Source: a virus. From it: 64,000 bases of DNA. The position numbers and the translations under genes were made by a program. Below the pieces are notes generated by a model. That model did not search any database, had not been told where the DNA came from, and saw nothing but the letters and a program-made list of their open reading frames with translations. The DNA lies in the IMG/VR virus record IMGVR_UViG_3300032236_002285, positions 1 through 64,000 of that record; one strand, written 5' to 3'. Shown here in pieces: positions 26,370-36,337 of this stretch (positions within the stretch are counted from its first letter, which is position 1; each line of letters begins with the position of its first letter).

Positions 26370-27279
26370 CGTGAATAACGAAAATACCTGACGCTCCGTT
26401 GGGAAATTGCATATCTGTGTGGACCTCCTCACCACACGAACAAGTTTTCTTCAATTCTTTGATACCAAATGTCATTTTACTAACTGCTGCATTTAAGAAT
26501 TGGAATGAAATATCATCAATCTCTTCAAACTCTTTCAATTTAGATTTAATACCTTCGTATGTTATTGAAGATCTACCTGTTAGCATGAAAGGAATAATCT
26601 TTAAGAAAGATAAGTTTGGAGTTCTTTTCTCGTTATTTTCTTTTAAGATATAATCTGTGAATGCTTTTTGTAGACCGATGTTCGGTGGAGTTAATTCAAA
26701 CTCTTTTCCATTTACTGTTCTAAAGTGATAAGATCTTGTAGAAGCACTGAAGTACTTGTCAAGTTTCTCATCAATTTCATGAAATGAAAAGTTTTCTCTT
26801 TTTAATTCCAATTGTAATTCATTTCCACAACCGCATCTTGTAGTTACTGTTAATGAATTGCCTTGTTGGAATGTTAATTCTCTAACTAAGAATATTAAGA
26901 ATAATCTATCTTGGTCTTTTATTTCAAGGTAAGAACTCATTCTACCATCTGAGTATTTAATTCTAACACAAGATTGTAGAATATCATTCATTTTTTCAAC
27001 AATATCATAGAAGTTTTGATCATCAACCATTGAATATGCTTGAATTTCTTTTACCTGAGCTGGTCTCACCATAAATATAGTACCTGCTGGATAAAAATCA
27101 CCACAAGGTAATTCTTTAATATCAAAATTAAAAAACTGAAGATCTGTAGTTCTTGTGTTGTCAATTTTTGGTTGTTCTACAAATGGAATATCAGAGTTAC
27201 TTTGACTCTTAGAAGCTTCTAAATTACCAAGATGTTTCTTTAAGTAATCTTCTTCGCTCATATTATTTTGTTCAGACAT
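26341..27279 (-). CDS. Baseplate hub-type protein with zinc motif (T4 gp26-like family)
   Basis: A 312-residue soluble protein. RCGCGNE (residues about 156-162) and TCSCGEEVHTDMQF (about 286-299) provide four cysteines for a zinc site. The order of a charged N-terminus, ELPCGDFYPAGT, a central helical part and these cysteines is what I recall for T4_baseplate (gp26-type) hub proteins in marine and related T4-like phages. It lies between sheath and tube genes, consistent with baseplate assembly. An AATATATA element is about 25 nt upstream. Confidence is moderate because T4 gp26 itself is shorter (208 residues). Confidence 0.6.
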   Translation of the reverse strand: MSEQNNMSEEDYLKKHLGNLEASKSQSNSDIPFVEQPKIDNTRTTDLQFFNFDIKELPCGDFYPAGTIFMVRPAQVKEIQAYSMVDDQNFYDIVEKMNDILQSCVRIKYSDGRMSSYLEIKDQDRLFLIFLVRELTFQQGNSLTVTTRCGCGNELQLELKRENFSFHEIDEKLDKYFSASTRSYHFRTVNGKEFELTPPNIGLQKAFTDYILKENNEKRTPNLSFLKIIPFMLTGRSSITYEGIKSKLKEFEEIDDISFQFLNAAVSKMTFGIKELKKTCSCGEEVHTDMQFPNGASGIFVIHDAFEAYIKE

Positions 27280-27350
27280 ATTAATTATTTATTTTTTATT
27301 ATATATTCGTGGGTTTATTATCCCTTGAATTCACCTTATGGTTATAATAA

Positions 27351-27383
27351 AAAAAAGAGGAAAGTTTTCACTTTCCTCTTTTT
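27351..27383 (-). terminator. Terminator of the sheath gene
   Basis: Minus-strand AAAAAGAGGAAAG and CTTTCCTCTTTTT stem (13 bp) with a 6-nt loop, 20 nt after the sheath stop codon. Confidence 0.85.
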
Positions 27384-27402
27384 AGTATAAATTTAATGTT
27401 TA

Positions 27403-30400
27403 TTATCCGTTTATGAATCCACCTGCTGAGATAGCACCTGTTCTCAAGATTGTAATATTATTTACAATAATACCCATACCCTTGATTGGTTCAACATAAG
27501 TATCAAGAACACCAATTTGGTTGTCAATGATTTCACTTGTGTTATTTTCTTCATCCATTTTGTTAAAGTAGTTATATAAACCATTCTTACTTACATAAGT
27601 TTCACAGATAACGTCTGCTCTAAGTTTAATTTCTGATCTAACATCAGGTGTATTAAATTTCCATTGGAAGTCTAATAACATTCTTGATAATTCTCTCTCA
27701 AGTTCAATCAACACCTCTCTAACGTGTAAGTATGAAAGAGCTGATTTGTAAAGTGTTTGAGCTGTATTTTCAGTTTCAATTACATTTCCTCTGTTTCTCT
27801 TGAACACAATTGGGTTCATTTGAGCACCATTTATGTATTCGATATCAGTTGGAGTGAAATCCATTTCAGTTTTTGTAATGTTAGTGATTCTACCATTAGT
27901 AACACCTGCTGCGATTGTCCAAGGAGTAACACCACTTACATTAGAGATGTGTTTTCTCATATAAGTTGAAGCTACCCAAGCTGCTGGTGGTACATCTATT
28001 GGTCTACCATTGTCATCAACTGTAACATAAGGCATAAAGTAACCTACTGAAGTTGAACCTAATCCATCACCAAAAGAGTAAAGGAATGCAGGAGAGCTTG
28101 TTGGGTCACCGCCTTCTGCTACATAGTCAAGTCTAAGAGTACCATATGTAGGAGATGTTGGGTCATTGTCCATAAATGATGGAGATGTTGAGTTCTTGAA
28201 CTCCTTCATAGAAGGCATATTAATAATTCCAAGAGCGTCTAATCTTTCACCACAAATATCTACTAATTGTTGTTTAGATCTTTCAGTTAAACCAAGACCG
28301 AATGAGTCGATTAAATATCTAAAGTCAATAGCTTCTTTGTTAGTTATTGCTTTGAATAAAGGAGTTCCTTTAGCAACAATATTTAATATTGTATTTTGTC
28401 TTGATTCAGTACCGTCAGGTAAAGAAGCTGTTCTGATTCTAAATCCTTTCATAGCAATACCTTTGTAAGTAAGAGCATAGTCTTCAATTGCTGTATATCT
28501 AGTTGTTTCTAAACGTCCACCATAGTTAACTTTATAAATCTTATCATCACAAGTGATTTCAGATAATGTTGAGTCACCACTGTAAGCTTTCTTAGTTAGA
28601 ATTCTTGTAAGTTTTCTAGGTACACCAGCTTCAGGTGTTGTATTCCAACCTTCTGCTAATAAGAAGTTACCAGGAACGATTTCAGTATATCTACTTGACT
28701 TAACAAGTATTTTATTAGCCACTTGAACATATCCAGAAGGAACTTCAATTTCAACTGTTTGAGTGAAGTTTGATTTTTCTGATTGAATATAGATAGTATT
28801 ATTAGCTATTATATCAAGAGCTGTATTACCACTGAATGCAGCATCATCAAAGAATCCAACATAAAGATCTCCACTATTTAGATACATTTTAATAAATTTC
28901 TTATTAATGTAGTCATAAATTTCAGAAACATTCATAACTTCTTCATATACTACAGCCTCACTAACTTCATAAGCAAAATAACCACTATAACCTAAGTGAG
29001 TTGCTAAAGTTGCAGGTGCAGTATTTGATGCTATTATAAATGAACCAGTATTTTTTGTAGAATCTGGAACAATAAATTGTTCATATACATTGAAGGCTGG
29101 GTCAACAGCACCATCAAATATAACATAATTATGACCAGCATATGCAGATGTTGCACCTGTAGCTGTTTCACCATCAATGAATATAATAGTGTAAGTTTCG
29201 CCGTTTTGTATCATTGACTGAGGAACTCTATTAGTATAGAAGAAATCACCAGTGTTGATAATACCATCATAGTAGTTTGTGTAGTATTTAGAGTATAAAC
29301 CTACGACACCATCTGAAGTTGTAGCAGCTTCCATTTTAGTAGTCATAGAATCTTCACCCATTATAAGTTCATTATCTACTGTGTAAACTACAAAGAAACC
29401 AGCAAGTATATCAGATAATTGACCACTTGATAATCCTGTATTTAATACAAATGATTTGTTAGCAGTTGTTGTAGTAACAATATTTGTTATTGTCATTCCT
29501 GATAAGCTAACTTTATCAAAGTTATTAGCTGGACCAAGATTTAATACCATTTTGTCTTTGTTAACTGAACTAATAAGACTTACCAACTTGTTGAATAATT
29601 TAATTCTTCTATATTGTTGGTAGTTAGCACTTGTAGGTGTTGCGTTAGTGTTCATAAATTCTACCTTGATAGAACCAGAACCTAAGTTAGTGATATGATA
29701 ATCATCAGAACCACCTGTACCATAACTAAGATCTACAAAACTATTTAAGTCTACGTTTACATCTGTTATAGTAAGTGAGTTAGGTATAATTTGACCGTTA
29801 ATCATTCTAAAGTTAGCATAACCTAGAACGATATCAGTTGCTGGAACTGATGGGTGTGTAGTATTTACACCCGATGTTGAACCAGTTGTGTTAGAAACCA
29901 TTGTTATAGCTCCTGTGCTATCCAATACAAATGTAGATACAAATGATAATGTAGCTGAAGAAACTGAATAGTCAGTTGCACTTATAGTTAATGATGTTGT
30001 TGCAGAAACCGGAACTTGAACATCACCTATCATAGCAAAGGCATTATCTGCTACATTGTAGGTAACTACGATAGAAGCAGAAGCTGATGATGTAGCACCA
30101 TTTCTTGTTACGTTATACACATAACCTTCACCAAACCAGAATGTTCTGTTTTCACCATATGCGATTACACCAGTGCTTTCAGGGCCATTACCATTATCAA
30201 ATGCGTGGTATGGTTGTCCATTATAGTTGTATGTTACGTTTGTTAAAGCTGTAACGTTACCTGGTAAGTCTAATGGAGTATTTGTAATTTCAATAGACTC
30301 TGCGATTGTTTCTTTATAAGACAAGAACTCAATTGATGATTCATCAATACCTGCAGTTGTTTGACCTACTAAGTCTAATAAACCGTTGTAGTAATCTGTT

Positions 30401-31293
30401 TCAACTAAATCTGAGTTAAAAGCGCAGAATAAACCAGTTTTATCTGTATCTCTGTTAATTGTTGTTTCAATAAAAATATTAGTACCGTTGGCATCTCTAA
30501 AATATGGAATTAATGACAATCCTTGATAATAAGCTAATAAAGTAACATTTCTATCATTAGCGAAGTTTCCAATCTGTTCTTTAATAAGACCAGATGTGTT
30601 GAAGTAAGATTTCCATCTATTGTCAACTGCTAAAGTTTGGTAATCAGTCCAATCACCACCTACAACTAAAACATCTACTAAGTAGTCAGATGCCCAGTCA
30701 TTAGCATTTACATATGGCGGAAGTTTTTCTTGAGAACCATACCATTCGATAAGAGTTCTGTCGAAACCAGTTCTAGCACTTTTAATGATAAATGTAGTAA
30801 TATATTTATCAGAAAGATTAGTGATATTGAAAGCTCTCTCAGTATAACCAGTATTACCTTTAGTTAAATTGATGAAAGATTCTGTATCTCTTTTCCAGAA
30901 GCCAGTAGTGTCAAAGAATCTTCTGTATGCACCACTTCTTTCGATGTCGTTCATATATCCAGCAGAAGCTGATAATGATTTATAATCAATAACATCAAGA
31001 GTATCATCTGTACTTAAAAGATTGATAGCGTATACCGGAGCAGATTCTAACATTTTTTGGATAGTTCTGTGGAAAAATGAACCTTTTCTTTCCAAGCCTC
31101 TGTCAAGTTGACCAAATATCGACTCTAGGTCGCTAAGAGTTGTAAGTCTAATAGGTGTGTTTACTGGTCCTTTTTTAGAAACACCAATAACCATATTAGT
31201 AATACCCTCAACAACAGGAGATGTTATAATTGAATTATCATACTCTTCTATGAAGATTCCTGGTCTTTTGTATTTTCCAATTTGAATTGCCAT
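27403..31293 (-). CDS. 18: Tail sheath protein, greatly enlarged (T4 gp18-like)
   Basis: A 1296-residue protein, about twice T4 gp18 (659). The N-terminus (KYKRPGIFIEEYDNS) and the C-terminal 350 residues (GVTPWTIAAGVTNGRI, LVDICGERLDALGIINMP earlier, then the helical LSRMLLDFQWKFNTPDVRSEIKLRA and final beta strands) are typical of contractile sheath subunits. The excess lies in the middle, about residues 320-880, which is beta-rich with many T, S, G and N and probably forms extra surface domains. The C-terminal part is the polymerising core. A TTTATATATA-type element is upstream. The identity is secure; the function of the insertions is unknown. Confidence 0.93.
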   Translation of the reverse strand: MAIQIGKYKRPGIFIEEYDNSIITSPVVEGITNMVIGVSKKGPVNTPIRLTTLSDLESIFGQLDRGLERKGSFFHRTIQKMLESAPVYAINLLSTDDTLDVIDYKSLSASAGYMNDIERSGAYRRFFDTTGFWKRDTESFINLTKGNTGYTERAFNITNLSDKYITTFIIKSARTGFDRTLIEWYGSQEKLPPYVNANDWASDYLVDVLVVGGDWTDYQTLAVDNRWKSYFNTSGLIKEQIGNFANDRNVTLLAYYQGLSLIPYFRDANGTNIFIETTINRDTDKTGLFCAFNSDLVETDYYNGLLDLVGQTTAGIDESSIEFLSYKETIAESIEITNTPLDLPGNVTALTNVTYNYNGQPYHAFDNGNGPESTGVIAYGENRTFWFGEGYVYNVTRNGATSSASASIVVTYNVADNAFAMIGDVQVPVSATTSLTISATDYSVSSATLSFVSTFVLDSTGAITMVSNTTGSTSGVNTTHPSVPATDIVLGYANFRMINGQIIPNSLTITDVNVDLNSFVDLSYGTGGSDDYHITNLGSGSIKVEFMNTNATPTSANYQQYRRIKLFNKLVSLISSVNKDKMVLNLGPANNFDKVSLSGMTITNIVTTTTANKSFVLNTGLSSGQLSDILAGFFVVYTVDNELIMGEDSMTTKMEAATTSDGVVGLYSKYYTNYYDGIINTGDFFYTNRVPQSMIQNGETYTIIFIDGETATGATSAYAGHNYVIFDGAVDPAFNVYEQFIVPDSTKNTGSFIIASNTAPATLATHLGYSGYFAYEVSEAVVYEEVMNVSEIYDYINKKFIKMYLNSGDLYVGFFDDAAFSGNTALDIIANNTIYIQSEKSNFTQTVEIEVPSGYVQVANKILVKSSRYTEIVPGNFLLAEGWNTTPEAGVPRKLTRILTKKAYSGDSTLSEITCDDKIYKVNYGGRLETTRYTAIEDYALTYKGIAMKGFRIRTASLPDGTESRQNTILNIVAKGTPLFKAITNKEAIDFRYLIDSFGLGLTERSKQQLVDICGERLDALGIINMPSMKEFKNSTSPSFMDNDPTSPTYGTLRLDYVAEGGDPTSSPAFLYSFGDGLGSTSVGYFMPYVTVDDNGRPIDVPPAAWVASTYMRKHISNVSGVTPWTIAAGVTNGRITNITKTEMDFTPTDIEYINGAQMNPIVFKRNRGNVIETENTAQTLYKSALSYLHVREVLIELERELSRMLLDFQWKFNTPDVRSEIKLRADVICETYVSKNGLYNYFNKMDEENNTSEIIDNQIGVLDTYVEPIKGMGIIVNNITILRTGAISAGGFING

Positions 31294-31354
31294 ATTTTTA
31301 ATATTTTTTTTTATGTTATAGAGTATATATAAAATGTAAAAAATGATATTTTTT

Positions 31355-31915
31355 CTATTTTGATGTCTGACTTGACATCTTCTTGATATTATCCATCATA
31401 TTTTTTTCTACATCTTTCATTTTATCATCTAATGACTTTTGTGCTTCTGCTATATCTTTAACTAAAGAAGCTATAGTTGTCGTATTTGTCGATATTCTGT
31501 TGGTTATATCAGTGATTTTACCATTTACAGATTGTTTTGTACTGTCGTCGGTTATACTTTGTAGTTGACTACTAAAATCATCTTTTTTAACTTTATCATC
31601 AGCAATACTATTTTGAAGATTATCAACTTTTCTTTTAAGATTAGCAACATGTAAGTATTCAACTAAAAAAGGATTTTTAGGTGTTTTTTCATCGGCCTTG
31701 CCTATAATCTCATCAACCTTTATTTGTAAGTCAGCATCTGATTTTATTTTAAGATAAGCATTGTCTAACAAAGGTTTCTTTGTTTTGTATTCAGCCAATT
31801 GCTTTTGAGTTATTGATAACTCATCTTTAGCCATTTTAACATCAGGTTCGTCTGTTAGATTAATATCAAAGTCTGCTTCTTCTATAAAGAGTTTATATGT
31901 TTTAAGAGTTCTCAT
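31355..31915 (-). CDS. Coiled-coil protein with capsid-targeting-like N-terminus
   Basis: A 186-residue, almost wholly helical, highly charged protein beginning MRTLKTYKLFIEEADFD. The start is very close to the T4 targeting peptide (KTYQEFIAEA), with a probable protease site at IEE-A (residue 13). The rest has long heptad-like stretches. It overlaps the stop of the upstream 960-residue gene by TAATG and is therefore translationally coupled to it. It is probably a prohead core component or packaged internal protein. Confidence 0.75.
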   Translation of the reverse strand: MRTLKTYKLFIEEADFDINLTDEPDVKMAKDELSITQKQLAEYKTKKPLLDNAYLKIKSDADLQIKVDEIIGKADEKTPKNPFLVEYLHVANLKRKVDNLQNSIADDKVKKDDFSSQLQSITDDSTKQSVNGKITDITNRISTNTTTIASLVKDIAEAQKSLDDKMKDVEKNMMDNIKKMSSQTSK

Positions 31916-34797
31916 TATTTTTTAACTATTGATGTTTTGTTAGCATCGTTTGATGCTGCAATATTTACAAAGCCGCCATTTTTTGTTATTGAATTTGAGG
32001 CATTTGTTAATACAAATCTCCTAACTATATCTTTACCCTCTTTATCTTTTAATTTTTCCTGTAAAGTAAATATTGACTTAATATCAATTTCAGCCTCTTC
32101 TGATAATTTTGAAGATGCTGCTTTATTTTTACCCTCATCAAACTTAGTTATGGCTTTAATTGAATATTTACCACTTAACTTAAACTTACCATCTTTATCA
32201 ATAAGAGATTCTGGTTTTATTCTAAAAGCTGATATTATAAATTCCTTACCATCTTTATTTTTTTGATTTTTATTTAAACCAAATGGTAGATTACCACCTT
32301 CTAACTTAATAGAATTTCCCGATTCTGTTATGTATTTGTCAAAAAAGTACATACTTCTACAATATGAGATGTATAACTCACCATTTTGCAAGTCTTGTAT
32401 GTAGAAATATAATACTTTATTGTCATTTGTACTTGTTGCAAAGAAAGTACCTTTTAATTGTTCGTAGTTATCAAACTTTAATGGTTTTTCTGTAAAATTT
32501 AAGTTTCTAACCTTTATAGAATCTGCAATTTTACCATTTTCATTCATTTCTTTTTCTCCACCGATAGCCAACTTTTCGTTATCTACGGATGTACCAAAGT
32601 ATTTTTCAATAAATTCGGCTTGTTTGCCTTTCCCGGATTTATCAGTTTTGTATAAGGTATCACCATCAATCATATCATTCATGAATCTTAAAAGGTTCTT
32701 ACCCGCATCTTTTATTATGTTACCTTCTTCGGTTTTTAGTGTAGTCTCTTGTCTAAATATTTTTTGATATTTTGTATCTTTTTTAATATTAAGAACCGCA
32801 TCTTCCCATTGGTCAAAAATCGCATTATTTCTATATGGACCACCAGTAGAACCCGCGTTGTCTGGTGACCCACCGCCAAATGTTGTGTACTCTCTAAATG
32901 TTTTATTAGATACCCTTCCTCCTTGTCTGCCTGTTGGTATAACTTGAGTTGTATGTAATTTATATGCTCTATTAAAAACTTTAACTATTTCAATAATAGG
33001 ATCCATTCCTTGTATCACAATAGAATCGCTTTTACTAGCCTTGTCAAATGCTATACGAGCTTTTTCCATTTCACTCTTTGTCATTACAAAGCTTTTGATA
33101 TCTACATTTTTATCCCAATAATCTTTTATCTTTTGAGACATGATCATTTGAGTTGGTTCTGAAACCTCTTCAGTTTTATCGGTTGTTATTTTTTCCTCTT
33201 TAGAATCTACATCCTCGTCAGCTTCATTTATAAAGTCAAAATATCTAAATATTGATTTAGATTCTTTTTTTAATTGATTGGGTCTAACAGCAAATGTTCC
33301 ATTTGATTTGTCAGTTGCTACTGATAAAAGGTCTTTATTATCTAATTCTTTTCCTTTTTTATCATCAGATGTTAGATATTTTTTATCATCACCTGGATAA
33401 ACAACTTTATCCTTATCTACTGCAATAACATCTTTAGTCTCGCCTTTTTTATTGGTGTATTTATAATGCTTACCTAATTCAATATCATCTTCTGTTTTAA
33501 CCTCTGATTCAGTATTGGAATCTTTAGTTTCTTGAGACGATTTTAACTTTGGTAATAGTTCTTTTAATTTATCATATGAACTAATAAAATCTTTAATAGG
33601 TTGATTAGCTTCTGTTAGTTGAGCTGATAAGCCCATATCACCTTTGAATGCTAAAATAACATTACCAAATAATGAAATAGCCTTAGGTATGTCATTATCA
33701 GAATCTGGATTTAATTCTTCTTTAACAAGATCATCATGGCTTAATAGGTTCTTACCAATAGTTTGCTCATTCATAACTACTTGGTATCCTATTTTACTTA
33801 TAGTTTTTTTATATAGTTCTGCATTCTCACCGGATTCAGAGTTCTTAATAAGATCTTGAATTCTAGTAACCATATTAGAAATACCTGACTTAGTGTAAGC
33901 ACTTTCAACTTTTTTCCAAGCATTAATAGCTTTAGTTTCATTTGATGCTAACTCTGACTCAAATATTGGAAGAGACTCATTTTCATAAAAAAATCTTTCA
34001 GTTGTTACCTCTGCTTTTACAGGTTCTTTTGTATCAACTTTAGTTGTTTCTTTTTCATTTGGTTTAGCCTGAGTTGTTGATTTTGGATAAGTTATTTTAC
34101 CATCTTTTACAACATCGCATAAAGAAATAACAGATTTTAGTAAAGTAACTGATGTTTTGTAAAATAATTCAGATGTTTCACTTGATACCTCTGGCTTTTC
34201 TTCACTTTTTTCTTCACCTTCTGTTTCTACAGGCTTTTCTTCTTCTCCTTTTTTAAACTCATTTAAGAATTCTCTAAACTTTTTTAATTCTTTTATTAAT
34301 TTATCTAAATCACTCTTATCAATTGTTAATTCATCCGCTGGTGTTTTATTTTCAAAGTCTGTAATTTCTTTGATAGCGGTATCGGTTAGATTTTTTAACC
34401 CTTCTATTTCTTTAAGTGTCTCATCATCACTTTTACCTTCAAGTTCCTCAACTGAATTCTTTAACTCTTCTAAAAAAGCATATAGTGAAACTTTATTATA
34501 TCTAGCTTTATCTTCTTTTGATAAGCCAGATGCGTATGATCTACTTAATAAATCATCAAAAGCTTCTTGCAATCTTTTACCAACTTGCTTTATTTTAACT
34601 AGATTTGCACCTATTTTTGCTTTTCTGATGGCAGAGTTTATCAATCTACCAAGTAATGAGTCATTCCAAGGTATATCATTGGCAAATGGACCAGATTCAA
34701 TTTCTTCATTGATTGAATCATCTTTTATAGATATATGTTCATCGATCTTGATTATACTTCTTTTAAGGAATTCATCTCTATTACTAAGATACTTCAT
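31915..34797 (-). CDS. Large charged multi-domain protein, unknown; possible internal virion protein
   Basis: A 960-residue protein, Lys/Glu-rich. Residues about 150-550 are low-complexity acidic/basic helix (KEETTKVDTKEPVKAEV type). The C-terminal 420 residues look globular (VIPTGRQGGRVSNKTFREY, YTTFGGGSPDNAG, KNLLRFMNDMIDGDTLY). The ATG at 34797 was chosen over a TTG seven codons upstream because it sits 23 nt after an exact TTAATATATA, the usual spacing here. It begins MKYLSNRDEFLKRS, a poor match to the targeting peptide. Coupled to the downstream coiled-coil gene with such a peptide. No known family recognised. Confidence 0.7.
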   Translation of the reverse strand: MKYLSNRDEFLKRSIIKIDEHISIKDDSINEEIESGPFANDIPWNDSLLGRLINSAIRKAKIGANLVKIKQVGKRLQEAFDDLLSRSYASGLSKEDKARYNKVSLYAFLEELKNSVEELEGKSDDETLKEIEGLKNLTDTAIKEITDFENKTPADELTIDKSDLDKLIKELKKFREFLNEFKKGEEEKPVETEGEEKSEEKPEVSSETSELFYKTSVTLLKSVISLCDVVKDGKITYPKSTTQAKPNEKETTKVDTKEPVKAEVTTERFFYENESLPIFESELASNETKAINAWKKVESAYTKSGISNMVTRIQDLIKNSESGENAELYKKTISKIGYQVVMNEQTIGKNLLSHDDLVKEELNPDSDNDIPKAISLFGNVILAFKGDMGLSAQLTEANQPIKDFISSYDKLKELLPKLKSSQETKDSNTESEVKTEDDIELGKHYKYTNKKGETKDVIAVDKDKVVYPGDDKKYLTSDDKKGKELDNKDLLSVATDKSNGTFAVRPNQLKKESKSIFRYFDFINEADEDVDSKEEKITTDKTEEVSEPTQMIMSQKIKDYWDKNVDIKSFVMTKSEMEKARIAFDKASKSDSIVIQGMDPIIEIVKVFNRAYKLHTTQVIPTGRQGGRVSNKTFREYTTFGGGSPDNAGSTGGPYRNNAIFDQWEDAVLNIKKDTKYQKIFRQETTLKTEEGNIIKDAGKNLLRFMNDMIDGDTLYKTDKSGKGKQAEFIEKYFGTSVDNEKLAIGGEKEMNENGKIADSIKVRNLNFTEKPLKFDNYEQLKGTFFATSTNDNKVLYFYIQDLQNGELYISYCRSMYFFDKYITESGNSIKLEGGNLPFGLNKNQKNKDGKEFIISAFRIKPESLIDKDGKFKLSGKYSIKAITKFDEGKNKAASSKLSEEAEIDIKSIFTLQEKLKDKEGKDIVRRFVLTNASNSITKNGGFVNIAASNDANKTSIVKK

Positions 34798-34820
34798 AAA
34801 TTTATGTAATTTTTTCAACT

Positions 34821-34830
34821 TATATATTAA
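34821..34830 (-). promoter_or_regulatory. Late-promoter-like TTAATATATA (minus strand)
   Basis: Exact motif on the minus strand, 23 nt before the ATG at 34797. It supports that start codon. Confidence 0.6.
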
Positions 34831-34847
34831 AAACTATTTACTTAAAA

Positions 34848-34878
34848 TTGGTAAATTAGATAATAATGCTTATATTTG
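34848..34878 (+). promoter_or_regulatory. Bacteroidota-type promoter (TTG-N20-TATATTTG)
   Basis: TTG at 34848-34850 and TATATTTG at 34871-34878 with 20 nt between them match the known Bacteroidota housekeeping consensus (TTG, 19-21 nt, TAnnTTTG). The gene starts 24 nt downstream at 34903. This is the clearest host-type promoter in the window and suggests expression by unmodified host polymerase. Confidence 0.65.
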
Positions 34879-34902
34879 TATAACAAATTAACCACTACAA
34901 CA

Positions 34903-35370
34903 ATGAAATCTATGAATATTGACATCAACAAAATTGTTCACTTAGAATTGAGAAACAAACACGGTAAAAAGTTTTCTAACACAAGACTTAAATTTATTGC
35001 TGAATTTCTATCAATTAACTCTGATTTTTTGGTTGATTTAAGTGATAAGTATGACAATATCTGGTTTATCAATACTGGTGTTACAACTATGGTATTCGCT
35101 ACCTGTGGTGTATCTTCTTATTCTTTTGAGCCTTTTAGTGTTGGATATGATGTTGTTAGAGATATAAAAGCCATTGAAGTTCCAAAAACTCCACCTCAAA
35201 CTAAAAAATCTAAAGTTGTTAAAACTAATGAAGTTGGTAACGTCTTTATTGAAGATTTGATTGGTGATTTAGATTTAGACGTGGATACTATTCTTGATAA
35301 GATTTCTGCTACTGGTATGGCATCTTTGACCAAGAGAGAATTAGAGTTTTTGAACAGCCTTAATAAATAA
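34903..35370 (+). CDS. Hypothetical protein with Bacteroidota-type C-terminal DKIS...SLT motif
   Basis: A 155-residue protein from the ATG at 34903; a TTG nine codons upstream lies close to the promoter and is unlikely. Residues 1-85 look globular. A Lys/Pro linker follows, and the end is ILDKISATGMASLTKRELEF. That C-terminal helix pair (DKIS...G..SLT..E..FL) is common at the ends of Bacteroidota proteins such as rhomboid-family proteins. It has its own host-type promoter and terminator, so it may be expressed before late genes. Function unknown. Confidence 0.7.
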   Translation: MKSMNIDINKIVHLELRNKHGKKFSNTRLKFIAEFLSINSDFLVDLSDKYDNIWFINTGVTTMVFATCGVSSYSFEPFSVGYDVVRDIKAIEVPKTPPQTKKSKVVKTNEVGNVFIEDLIGDLDLDVDTILDKISATGMASLTKRELEFLNSLNK

Positions 35371-35395
35371 AAAAAATCATTTTTTTCCACTTCTT

Positions 35396-35425
35396 AAAAA
35401 ACCAGGCATATGTCTGGTTTTTTTT
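35396..35425 (+). terminator. Hairpin terminator
   Basis: AAAAACCAG and CTGGTTTTT stem with an 8-nt loop and a T-run, 25 nt after the stop at 35370. Confidence 0.82.
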
Positions 35426-35536
35426 ATTTTAAAATATATTTTTTTTATCCACCTTTGAAATTTTTGTAAATTCCACGATTGTCTTTTTAATAATAAAAAA
35501 ATAGAATATATAAGTCATACAAATTCATATTTTATT

Positions 35537-35830
35537 ATGAGATATACAGAGTTAAATTATCGTGGTAAAACTTACACAAGTACAAATGAAATACACGATA
35601 TTCTTCTTAAAGAAAAATTCTACTGGCTTATTGACTCAGAGATTGAGAATGCTCAGTTAGAAATAAAAAACAACACACTTATATGGAAAAAAGGTAGTTT
35701 CTATAATGGAGACTGGTACTATGGTATTTTTAAAGACGGTAGCTTTTATGGAAACTGGGAAAACGGTATATGGGAAAACGGCAATTTTGGCGGTAAATGG
35801 CAAAGCGGCATTAATCTTACAAAGATATAA
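35537..35830 (+). CDS. Small MORN-like / W-x-x-G repeat protein
   Basis: A 97-residue protein. Residues about 48-90 are a run of short beta-hairpin repeats with the pattern GxWxxGxFxxGxWxxG (GSFYNGDWYYGIF, GSFYGNWENGIW, GNFGGKWQSG), similar to MORN repeats. Such repeats usually mediate protein or surface contacts. A TATATAA element lies about 25 nt upstream, and the next gene starts 17 nt after the stop. Precise role unknown. Confidence 0.72.
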   Translation: MRYTELNYRGKTYTSTNEIHDILLKEKFYWLIDSEIENAQLEIKNNTLIWKKGSFYNGDWYYGIFKDGSFYGNWENGIWENGNFGGKWQSGINLTKI

Positions 35831-35847
35831 AAAAAAACTAAATTACC

Positions 35848-36321
35848 ATGAAGAGAAAAAGAATTGCTCTTGAAACTAAAGAAAAGAAACAAGAAGCTAA
35901 TGAAATTTTGAATCAGAGAGAATTAAGAGTAACAAAAGAAGGAACTGAGTACTTCTTTGAGATTGGTCCAGAAATGACATCAGATTTAGCAGAGGCGGTG
36001 TCAATATTAATGAGAAAGGCTGACTGGAATGATCCGATTTGGAATACGGCAATAGATAAAAAAATGATTTATGAAGATATAACCCCTGAAAAAGCACTAT
36101 ATTGGTTATCTGGTGGACACAAAGAATGGGACTCACTAGATCATTATAATAGACCTTGGTGTGATTGTTATTTAGAATTTCAAGAAGAATTTGGGTTTTT
36201 AATAATAAACATAGTTAAAAAGTCAAAAACGTTATTAGATATAAGAAATGGCTTTATGAAATACTTAAATTTACCAACATTATATAACTTCGCAATAGGC
36301 AAAAGCATGGTAAGAAACTAA
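35848..36321 (+). CDS. Hypothetical protein
   Basis: A 157-residue soluble protein with a basic first 25 residues, then a compact-looking domain with several Trp residues and two Cys (WCDCYLEF). No signal peptide or membrane segment. Not recognised. It is the second gene of a two-gene unit after the MORN-like gene and is followed by a terminator. Confidence 0.7.
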   Translation: MKRKRIALETKEKKQEANEILNQRELRVTKEGTEYFFEIGPEMTSDLAEAVSILMRKADWNDPIWNTAIDKKMIYEDITPEKALYWLSGGHKEWDSLDHYNRPWCDCYLEFQEEFGFLIINIVKKSKTLLDIRNGFMKYLNLPTLYNFAIGKSMVRN

Positions 36322-36337
36322 AAATAATATATTTAAG

